Shown one piece after another: positions 33,686 through 40,384 of a DNA stretch of 64,000 nucleotides. The position numbers and the translations under genes were made by a program. The stretch is from the NCBI GenBank assembly GCA_015060555.1, contig SUYG01000014.1, forward strand, positions 62,001-126,000, given 5' to 3'. The stretch comes from Physcousia sp015060555. GTDB taxonomy: Bacteria > Bacteroidota > Bacteroidia > Bacteroidales > Bacteroidaceae. Below the pieces are notes generated by a model. That model was given only the letters and a program-made list of their open reading frames with translations, ran no database searches and was not told the origin of the DNA. The stretch's first letter is position 1. Each line of letters starts with the position of its first letter.

Positions 33686-33931
33686 TTAATCGTCTTCGAT
33701 GTGGCAGGTCTGGCAGGCATAGCCGGACGAACGGCATCCTTCCATTGTTTGCCAGCATGTGCCGTGGCCGTCGTTGTATTGATATCCACAACAGGCTTTT
33801 GCAGAACTGCAGTAGTAAGGCTTGTCGGCCGACGTGCAGTTCTTCGAGTTTTTCTTGTCACAGGATGTAATGGCGACAGCACAGCAAAGTGCGAGTGCCA
33901 TGCCACAGATGCTTAAGAGGTTCTTTTTCAT
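33686..33931 (-). CDS. Small cysteine-rich lipoprotein
   Basis: 81 residues from ATG 33931 (MKKNLLSICGMALALCC); an ATG 9 nt upstream is also possible. A lipobox AITSC gives a mature Cys-anchored peptide of about 58 residues with 10 cysteines (SADKPYYCSSAKACCGYQYN, HGTCWQTMEGCRSSGYACQTC). No family recognised. The gene follows the DoxX/thioredoxin-like gene by a few nucleotides on the same strand, which suggests a functional pair, perhaps a disulfide-bonded substrate or partner of that redox protein. Confidence 0.72.
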   Translation of the reverse strand: MKKNLLSICGMALALCCAVAITSCDKKNSKNCTSADKPYYCSSAKACCGYQYNDGHGTCWQTMEGCRSSGYACQTCHIEDD

Positions 33932-33936
33932 AGTTG

Positions 33937-34890
33937 TCACTCACTTTTAGGGGTTGATATTTGTTTTAAGATTTCGTCGTTTGACATCTCCAGATAGTTG
34001 CTCTTGAAGGAGTATATGCTCGGCACAGACTCTTCGATGACGAACTTTACCTTGCCGTCTTCCACGTAGAGAAGTGTGGGCAGAATCTCGATGAAACCGG
34101 ACAATTCGTCGCCTACATAGATGGCATCGTAAGGGAACTGTAGCAGCCGACGCTTGCGCCCGTCGGGGTCAGGTGTCACCGCCAGCGGCACAAAGCGATC
34201 TGCGACATCTTGATATTGTTTGATGTTCTCCATGCTGTTGATGCAGCCACCGCAGCTGTACGAGAACACCCAAATTATATAGGTGGAATCATTGGCCACT
34301 TGTACGTATCTGCCTATGGGCGATTGGTTGATTTCGCAGCCAAGCAGAGGGTGCGCCTGGGCGAAGTTGTTCATAAAGAAAGTGGTGGGGCGCCACGTAT
34401 AGCCTGTCCAGAAGGTGGCGATGGTCATAAGTACTGTCAGGAAGAAGAGACTTGGTCGGCTTTTGTCCAAAGATGTTGCAGCTCGCTTTGGCTCGTGCAT
34501 CAGGATATAGAGCGCGAATGCCATCAAAATGATATTCCTTAGATAGGTGGCCCACACGGGCATCTTTTGTCCCAGACTTCCGAAGCAACCACAATCCTCG
34601 ATGCCGTGTACCAGATGTCCGTACATGAAAGCAATGCTGAACACCATCAGCAGTGCGAGAATTGCGGTCGCGGCAAAGCGTGGCCAAAGATGCAAGAGTA
34701 GCAGCAGGCCTAATAGCATCTCTATTAGGATAATGACTGGTGACAGCATCGAGAACCATTCCAGCCCATAGCTGGAGATCAGTTCTCCGAAGCCTGCCGA
34801 GTTCACCATCTTTCCAGCTCCTGAGAGGAGGAAGACAACGGCCAGAATCCATTCCAGGATGTGCGTGATTTGATGTGCCCTCTTATTCAT
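33937..34890 (-). CDS. MauE/DoxX-like membrane protein fused to a thioredoxin-like domain
   Basis: 317 residues from ATG 34890. The 31-residue upstream frame is excluded because the -7 box (TAACTTTG, minus strand 34909-34916) lies inside it. Four to five membrane segments of the MauE/DoxX type (ILEWILAVVFLLSGAGKM, IEDCGCFG motif in the second periplasmic loop) are followed after TM5 by a periplasmic thioredoxin-like domain with CGGC (SYSCGGCINSMENI) and cis-Pro-like ILPTLLYV. Probably moves electrons or disulfides across the inner membrane. Coupled with the Cys-rich lipoprotein gene downstream. Confidence 0.78.
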   Translation of the reverse strand: MNKRAHQITHILEWILAVVFLLSGAGKMVNSAGFGELISSYGLEWFSMLSPVIILIEMLLGLLLLLHLWPRFAATAILALLMVFSIAFMYGHLVHGIEDCGCFGSLGQKMPVWATYLRNIILMAFALYILMHEPKRAATSLDKSRPSLFFLTVLMTIATFWTGYTWRPTTFFMNNFAQAHPLLGCEINQSPIGRYVQVANDSTYIIWVFSYSCGGCINSMENIKQYQDVADRFVPLAVTPDPDGRKRRLLQFPYDAIYVGDELSGFIEILPTLLYVEDGKVKFVIEESVPSIYSFKSNYLEMSNDEILKQISTPKSE

Positions 34891-34908
34891 ATATTGTATA
34901 TAGCGTTG

Positions 34909-34916
34909 CAAAGTTA
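34909..34916 (-). promoter_or_regulatory. -7 box of the DoxX/thioredoxin-like operon
   Basis: TAACTTTG on the minus strand, 18 nt before ATG 34890. Confidence 0.55.
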
Positions 34917-35805
34917 AATGCATTGCTGTTTTCCAACAAATATTTTCTCTCTTTTTTATATTTTGATGCTTAAAAAACATCAAAACTTTGTTGAAGGGTT
35001 CAAAGGTCTATCCTTCAATCAAATACATCCATAGGTCCGCGTCTGATTCTGCGCGCGAACATTATATATTAGTAGTTCTCAGTGCGTAGGAAAAATGTCC
35101 CCGTAAGGGGATGGGGCTGCTCTCGCGCGAGGAAGCCTATGGCTTTGGAGTAGGAAGGGCCTGCTTTTGCGAGGGGAGGGACGCGACATGTAGGGTATAA
35201 GACCATGTTATGGTGGGCTGAAGACCATGTGGTGAGCGGGGGAAGGTAAAGTGGTTATGGCTGGAAGGGCAAGCGGTATCGGGTGGTTCACCATGGTGAT
35301 CCACTCAACACGCCATGGAGTGATTGCTGACAAAGCATGGGGTGATTGCTGGCACGGCATGGAGTGATTGGTAACGGGGCATGGAGTGATTGCTGGCACG
35401 GCATGGAGTGATTGGTAACGGGGCATAGACTGAGCGGCGATGGAGTATTGAGAAGGTATTATGTTTCTATGACTCTATATGACCATTTTCACTAAATATG
35501 TCGTAATTCATTGTATTATAATCAGAAACACTTGTGTAAATTATAGTTTTAATGTTTTATTTACAACTTAAATAGGCCAAAATAGGCTTAAAATAGACGA
35601 AAATACTTGCATTTCTGCACCTGATTGCGACTTATTTCTGCGTTTTACGGTGTTTTTATCGTAGCTATTTGCTTTTCTCTTCCTATTCTGACGTCTATTT
35701 CTCCAATTTTTGGTGCTGTTATTTCCTGATGCCAATGCTGATGCGGGTCAGGATATGCAGAAAATGCAATGAATATGCAAAATATTCGGTAAAATATGTG
35801 GTCTG
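34917..35805. other. Long intergenic region: hairpins, 22-bp tandem repeat, AT-rich segment
   Basis: About 890 bp with no convincing gene. 35016-35025 holds TCAAATACAT, the same decamer seen next to the sufS and proC elements. 35095-35170 has small GC hairpins (CCCCGTAAGGGG). 35314-35423 is a 22-bp tandem array. From ~35430 to 35800 composition changes sharply to AT-rich, with repeated AAAATAGGC / AAAATAGAC words near 35570-35605. Confidence 0.6.
35314..35423. repeat. Five-unit 22-bp tandem repeat
   Basis: Units start CATGGAGTGATTG and end alternately GCTGGCACGG or GTAACGGGG, in order A', B, C, B, C, with a decayed sixth unit after 35423. Two-helical-turn period, so the units would lie on the same DNA face. 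Confidence 0.85.
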
Positions 35806-35829
35806 TCTGAAAATTTATTCATACCTTTG
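35806..35829 (+). promoter_or_regulatory. argR promoter with ARG box
   Basis: 35806-35823 (TCTGAAAATTTATTCATA) fits the 18-bp ArgR consensus WNTGAATWWWWATTCANW at 17 positions. It overlaps the -7 box TACCTTTG (35822-35829), so ArgR binding would block its own promoter. Confidence 0.75.
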
Positions 35830-35874
35830 CGCCCGTTTTTAATGCGTCCGGCGTTTCGGGTGCTATAGAAGGAA

Positions 35875-36354
35875 ATGAGACAAGATAAGCACACACGGCT
35901 GGAGGTTATAAAAATGATTATTTCCAGCCAGGAGTTGAGCAAGCAGGATGAGTTGCTGCACGAGTTGGAAAAGGCTGGCTTTCCCATCACTCAAGCCACG
36001 TTGTCGCGCGACTTGCGGCAGCTGCACGTGGTGAAAGGGCGTAGCGACCAGGGGAATTACATCTATCTCCTGCCCGAGCAGCGGCGCTACCAACGTGTGA
36101 GCGATACACGCATGACGGTGCAGCAAATCAACCGTCTTGGCGCATTGTCCATGACGTTCAGTGGCAATCTGGCTGTCATGCACACACCCCCGGGCCACGC
36201 AGGCCATGTGGCATACGACATCGACAATGCCCGTCTGCCTGAAGTGCTGGGGACAATTGCGGGTGATGACACGGTGCTCATTGTGCTCGACGAAAGGTCA
36301 GATCGTAAACATGTGATGGACGCCATCGCCGAGATTCAACAAAGCGGAATATAA
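35875..36354 (+). CDS. argR: Arginine repressor ArgR
   Basis: 159 residues. Hexameric arginine-dependent regulator. N-terminal winged helix (SKQDELLHELEKAGFPITQA, TLSRDLRQLHVVKG). C-terminal arginine-binding/oligomerisation domain with HTPPGHAGHVAYDID and GTIAGDDTVLIV, the GDDT motif being the arginine-contact segment of the family. It heads the arginine gene run and is followed after 24 nt by the GNAT gene. An ARG box in its own promoter indicates autoregulation. Confidence 0.95.
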   Translation: MRQDKHTRLEVIKMIISSQELSKQDELLHELEKAGFPITQATLSRDLRQLHVVKGRSDQGNYIYLLPEQRRYQRVSDTRMTVQQINRLGALSMTFSGNLAVMHTPPGHAGHVAYDIDNARLPEVLGTIAGDDTVLIVLDERSDRKHVMDAIAEIQQSGI

Positions 36355-36378
36355 TGAATAATTGAATAAATATACAAT

Positions 36379-37023
36379 ATGACAGAACAGGAAATACAAG
36401 TATTAGTGGCCGACGAGACGCATGAGAAATACGTTGATACCATTCTGAAGACCATTGAGGACGCTGCCAAAGTCCGCGGCACGGGTATTGCCAAGCGCAC
36501 CCATGAGTATGTTGCCACGAAGATGAAGGAGGCCAAGGCGGTTATCGCGCTGGCACCGCAGGCGGACGGTTCGGAGCCGCGTTTCGCGGGCTTCAGCTAC
36601 ATCGAGACATGGGGCAACAAACAGTATGTCACCACCTCGGGCCTGATTGTACATCCCGACTTCCGCGGTCTCGGCATCGCGAAGAAAATCAAGGACCTGA
36701 CATTCTCGTTGGCACGTATTCGCTGGCCACATGCCAAGATCTTCTCACTCACCAGCGGTAAGGCGGTGATGAAGATGAACACACAGCTGGGCTACCTGCC
36801 CGTGACCTTCGACGACCTCACGGACGACGAAGCGTTCTGGAAGGGTTGTGAAGGTTGTGTGAATGTGGGGGTGTTGCGCGAGCGCAACCGCAAGTTCTGT
36901 ATCTGCACCGCCATGCTCTTTGACCCCGAAGAGCACCTGCCTGCTAAAGTGCCGCAGGATGTCATAGAGAGAATAAACAGGTTAGAGGGGCGCGCAGCGC
37001 ACAGCCAGGAGTTGAGAGACTAA
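36379..37023 (+). CDS. GNAT acyltransferase in the arg operon (candidate first-step enzyme)
   Basis: 214 residues. GNAT core: TTSGLIVHPDFRGLGIAKKI contains the acyl-CoA pyrophosphate loop (R-G-L-G-I-A), followed by FSLTSGKAVMKMNTQLGYLP. Position between argR and argG is conserved in Bacteroides-like genomes. Since no classical argA or argJ is seen here, and argF' belongs to the N-succinylornithine type, a role in acylating glutamate (succinyl- or acetyl-glutamate synthase) is a reasonable inference, not shown by sequence. A conserved Cys-rich patch (FWKGCEGCVN, KFCICTAM) is unusual for GNAT enzymes and could be regulatory or metal-binding. Confidence 0.85.
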   Translation: MTEQEIQVLVADETHEKYVDTILKTIEDAAKVRGTGIAKRTHEYVATKMKEAKAVIALAPQADGSEPRFAGFSYIETWGNKQYVTTSGLIVHPDFRGLGIAKKIKDLTFSLARIRWPHAKIFSLTSGKAVMKMNTQLGYLPVTFDDLTDDEAFWKGCEGCVNVGVLRERNRKFCICTAMLFDPEEHLPAKVPQDVIERINRLEGRAAHSQELRD

Positions 37024-37029
37024 GAGGGG

Positions 37030-37105
37030 CGTGAGATTGAAGGATTGAGAGATTGAAACATTGAAAGATTGAAACATTGAAGGATTGAATAATTGAAAAT
37101 TAAAA
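37030..37105. repeat. ATTGAAAG octamer array before argG
   Basis: Eight-base units (ATTGAAAG, ATTGAAAC, ATTGAAGG, ATTGAATA) fill the gap between the GNAT gene and argG and end at its start codon. Confidence 0.75.
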
Positions 37106-37108
37106 TAT

Positions 37109-38314
37109 ATGGAAAAGAAGAAAGTAGTGGTCGCCTTTAGCGGCGGCCTGGACACGAGCTACACGGTGATGTATCTCGCCAAGGAATTAGGATATGAAGT
37201 GCACGCTGCGTGTGCCAATACGGGTGGTTTCAGTGCTGAGCAGCTGAAGACCAACGAGGAGAACGCCTACAAGTTGGGCGCTACGAAGTATGTGACGCTC
37301 GATGTGACACAGGAATACTACGAGAAGTCGCTGAAGTACATGATTTTCGGCAATGTGCTGCGCAACAACTGCTACCCGATATCGGTTAGCAGCGAGCGCA
37401 TCTTCCAGGCCATCGCCATCGCCCGATATGCCAATGAGATTGGCGCCGACGCCATCGCTCATGGCAGCACGGGAGCCGGCAACGACCAGATTCGCTTTGA
37501 CATGACTTTCCTGGTGATGGCGCCGGGCGTGGAGATTATCACTCTCACGCGTGACAAGAAGCTGACGCGCAAAGAAGAGGTGGACTACCTCAACGACCAT
37601 GGTTTCAGCGCAGACTTCGCTAAACTGAAGTATTCTTATAATGTAGGCATTTGGGGCACCAGCATCTGTGGCGGCGAGCTACTTGACGCTACGCAGAGTC
37701 TGCCCGAGGAGGCTTACCTGAAGCACGTGACGGCCAAGGAACCGGAAAGCCTGTTGAAGATTCAGTTCGAGAAGGGTGAGATCGTGGCTGTCAACGGCGA
37801 GAAGTTCGACGATCGCATCAAGGCCATCCAGAAGATTGAGGAGATTGGTGCCAGCTACGCCATCGGTCGCGATGCCAACGTGGGCGACACCATCATCGGC
37901 ATCAAGGGCCGCGTAGGCTTCGAGGCCGCAGCACCCAAACTCATCATCGAGGCCCACCGCCTATTGGAGAAGTCCACGCTTTCCAAGTGGCAGCAGTACT
38001 GGAAAGATCAGCTGGGCAACTGGTATGGAATGTTCCTGCACGAGAGCCAGTATCTGGAGCCCGTGATGCCCGACTTGGAAGCTTTCCTGACATCCACGCA
38101 GCGCAATGTCACCGGCACAGCCATCCTGAAGCTGCGCCCCTTCGGCTTTGAGACCGTGGGTGTTGACAGTGTCAACGACCTCACCCGCAGCAAGCTCGGT
38201 GAATACGGCGAGACGCAGACGGGTTGGACCGCCGACGAGGCTAAGGGCTTCATCAAGGTGCTCTCCACGCCGTTGCGTGTGTATTATGGAATACATAAGG
38301 ACGAGAAGAGATGA
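37109..38314 (+). CDS. argG: Argininosuccinate synthase
   Basis: 401 residues. Joins citrulline and aspartate with ATP. N-terminal PP-loop AFSGGLDTSY, citrulline/aspartate-binding HGSTGAGNDQIRFD and SICGGEL. Usual length for the Bacteroidetes type. Stop overlaps argC start by 4 nt (ATGA), indicating translational coupling. The preceding gap is occupied by an octamer array. Confidence 0.96.
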   Translation: MEKKKVVVAFSGGLDTSYTVMYLAKELGYEVHAACANTGGFSAEQLKTNEENAYKLGATKYVTLDVTQEYYEKSLKYMIFGNVLRNNCYPISVSSERIFQAIAIARYANEIGADAIAHGSTGAGNDQIRFDMTFLVMAPGVEIITLTRDKKLTRKEEVDYLNDHGFSADFAKLKYSYNVGIWGTSICGGELLDATQSLPEEAYLKHVTAKEPESLLKIQFEKGEIVAVNGEKFDDRIKAIQKIEEIGASYAIGRDANVGDTIIGIKGRVGFEAAAPKLIIEAHRLLEKSTLSKWQQYWKDQLGNWYGMFLHESQYLEPVMPDLEAFLTSTQRNVTGTAILKLRPFGFETVGVDSVNDLTRSKLGEYGETQTGWTADEAKGFIKVLSTPLRVYYGIHKDEKR

Positions 38315-39285
38315 TAAAAGTTGGTATCATCGGCGGCGCCGGCTATACGGCGGGTGAGCTCATCCGTCTGCTGCTGCACCATCCCGAGGCGGAAATCGCT
38401 TTTGTGCATAGCACGAGCAACGCCAAAGCCTTGCTCACCGACGTCCACGAAGGTCTGTTGGGCGAGACAGACATGAAGTTCACTTCGCGTTTGGCGCTGA
38501 AGAGCATTGACGTGCTGTTCTTGTGTATGGGGCACGGCAAGAGTGCAGAGTTCCTCAAGGAACACCCTGTGCCAGCCAATGTACGTATCATCGACCTGGC
38601 ACAGGACTTCCGTCTTGCCTCACCCGATCATGATTATGTTTATGGCCTGCCGGAAATCAATAAGGCTGAGATAGCTAAGGCCCAGCATATCGCCAACCCA
38701 GGTTGCTTCGCTACGGCTATCCAGTTGGGCCTGCTGCCTTTGGCTGCCAACTGGCTGCTGCACAGCGACATCAGCGTGAACGCCATCACGGGATCCACGG
38801 GTGCTGGCGTGAAGCCCGGAGCCACGACTCATTTCTCGTGGCGCATGGGCAACATGAGCATCTACAAGGCATTCCGCCATCAGCATGTGCCTGAGATCCG
38901 TCAGTCGTTGGCACAGCTACAGCCCGGCTTCAATGCCAGCGTGGATTTCATCCCTTACCGTGGCGACTTTGCCCGTGGCATCTTCTGCACCGAGGTCGTA
39001 CGCGTCGATCCGGCCCTGTCCGAGGCAGATGTCGTGAAACTCTACAAGCAGTTCTATGAGACGGCTGCTTTCACACATTACGTAGCTCGCGACCTCGACC
39101 TGAAGCAAGTGGTGAATACCAACAAGGCGCTCGTTCACGTGGAGAAATTCGATGATAAACTCCTCATCACCAGCGTTATTGACAATCTCCTCAAAGGTGC
39201 CAGCGGTCAGGCTGTGCAGAACATGAACCTGATGTTCGGCATCGATGAACATGCAGGCCTCGACCTCAAGCCCAGCGCCTTCTGA
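38311..39285 (+). CDS. argC: N-acetyl(succinyl)-gamma-glutamyl-phosphate reductase
   Basis: 324 residues. NADPH-dependent reductase of the third arginine step. Rossmann motif VGIIGGAGYTAGELIRLL and active-site cysteine in NPGCFATAIQLGLLPLA; HFSWRMGNMSIYKAFRHQH is the substrate region. Substrate may be the succinyl derivative given the argF' type. Coupled to argG; followed by a nested hairpin array (39317-39392). Confidence 0.95.
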   Translation: MIKVGIIGGAGYTAGELIRLLLHHPEAEIAFVHSTSNAKALLTDVHEGLLGETDMKFTSRLALKSIDVLFLCMGHGKSAEFLKEHPVPANVRIIDLAQDFRLASPDHDYVYGLPEINKAEIAKAQHIANPGCFATAIQLGLLPLAANWLLHSDISVNAITGSTGAGVKPGATTHFSWRMGNMSIYKAFRHQHVPEIRQSLAQLQPGFNASVDFIPYRGDFARGIFCTEVVRVDPALSEADVVKLYKQFYETAAFTHYVARDLDLKQVVNTNKALVHVEKFDDKLLITSVIDNLLKGASGQAVQNMNLMFGIDEHAGLDLKPSAF

Positions 39286-39316
39286 CAACCAAGCCAACCT
39301 GCTGCCTGAAGATGAG

Positions 39317-39392
39317 TAATCTTACGAGCCTAAGATAGGTATCTTATCGCCATAAGATTAGTAATCTTACGAGCCTAAGATAGGTATCTTAT
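39317..39392. repeat. Nested hairpin array of ATCTTA/TAAGAT units
   Basis: Two exact 31-bp copies (39317-39347 and 39362-39392, period 45) joined by CGCCATAAGATTAG. Each copy contains TATCTTA/TAAGAT words that pair within and between copies, e.g. TAAGATTA, G, TAATCTTA at the junction. Between argC and the next gene. Confidence 0.85.
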
Positions 39393-39410
39393 TTCAATAG
39401 TGTATCCTTC

Positions 39411-40382
39411 ATGAAGCTAAGAGCTTATCATCTCCCTGTCAGCCGCCAGCTCTTGCTGGCGACAGTTCTTACGCTGTCGTGGGATATGGCTGTTGCACAG
39501 ACGCCGCTCACCGAAGCCTCACTCAGTGATGTGACGCAGATCTCGCCCTACTACTTCGGCCCCAACGCCTTTGCAGTGCCCGAGATGTTGGACGGTCGCG
39601 TGCAAAAGGTTCTGCGTGTGGAGTTGGCGGGTGACTACTTCCCCGGCTTCAGGGGTGACCACACGGGCGACATCTCGCTGAAGGTGAACATACCTCTGTG
39701 GACAGACCGCGTCAATCTCTCGTTGTGGATGCCTGTGATGGAGTGGTATCGCAATAGCGATGAGAGTCTTGATGCCACCAACATCCTGCCCGAGCATCGC
39801 GAAGGCGCTCGGAAGGGCAACCTGTCTGGCGATGTCTATGTCACTGCGGACATCCAGCTGTTGCGCGAGCGACGCTGGCGTCCCGACTGGGTGGTGCGTG
39901 CCGCCCTGAAGACCGCCTCCGGCGGTGAGTATTTCCATGCCCGTTACTATGACAGCCCTGGCTATTTCTTTGATACCGCCTTGGGTAAGTCGTTCGCCTT
40001 AGGTAGCAGCCCGACATGGAAGCACAACCTCCGCGTAGCTCTTTCCACGGGCTTCCTCTGTTGGCAGACCGACAATGGCCGCCAGAACGATGCCGTACAG
40101 TTCGGCGCTATGGTGAAATGGGAGAACCGCCATTTCTCGTTGTCCGAGACCTTTGCGGGCTACAGCGGATGGGAACATCATGCAAGCAATGGTGGCGACC
40201 AGGCACATGACGTGCCGATGGTACTGCGCACGGACTTCGTCTATCATGTCAAGCAGTTTGATGTTGTGGCTGCCTATCTTTATGGTCTGCACGACTATCC
40301 ATACCACCAAGTGCGGCTGGGTGTCGCCTATCGGTGGGATATACTGAAAGTGAAAAGTAAAAGAGTGAAAAGTGAAAAATAA
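39411..40382 (+). CDS. Outer-membrane beta-barrel-like protein
   Basis: 323 residues. Signal peptide (SRQLLLATVLTLSWDMAVAQ). Alternating strands ending in aromatic residues (DRVNLSLWMPVMEWY, KHNLRVALSTGFLCW, YHQVRLGVAYRWDI) suggest a small outer-membrane barrel. The true barrel end should be near VAYRWDIL; the following KVKSKRVKSEK comes from the GTGAAAA array at 40347-40384 and may hinder a normal C-terminal beta-signal. First gene of a three-gene set with the large barrel and the PAP2 protein. No specific function recognised. Confidence 0.7.
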   Translation: MKLRAYHLPVSRQLLLATVLTLSWDMAVAQTPLTEASLSDVTQISPYYFGPNAFAVPEMLDGRVQKVLRVELAGDYFPGFRGDHTGDISLKVNIPLWTDRVNLSLWMPVMEWYRNSDESLDATNILPEHREGARKGNLSGDVYVTADIQLLRERRWRPDWVVRAALKTASGGEYFHARYYDSPGYFFDTALGKSFALGSSPTWKHNLRVALSTGFLCWQTDNGRQNDAVQFGAMVKWENRHFSLSETFAGYSGWEHHASNGGDQAHDVPMVLRTDFVYHVKQFDVVAAYLYGLHDYPYHQVRLGVAYRWDILKVKSKRVKSEK

Positions 40383-40384
40383 GA
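40347..40384. repeat. GTGAAAA heptamer array at a gene-gene overlap
   Basis: GTGAAAAGTAAAAGAGTGAA and following units supply the last residues of the 323-residue protein and overlap the start codon of the next gene (ATG 40372). Confidence 0.7.

Noticed and set aside
35314..35423. Possible CRISPR array
   Set aside because: Units are contiguous 22-mers without spacers and no cas genes are present.
36980..37023. End of the GNAT gene (GRAAHSQELRD) as another palindrome insertion
   Set aside because: AGGGGCGCGCAGCGCACAGC is GC-rich but does not match the CCCCTCCC/GGGAGGGG core.
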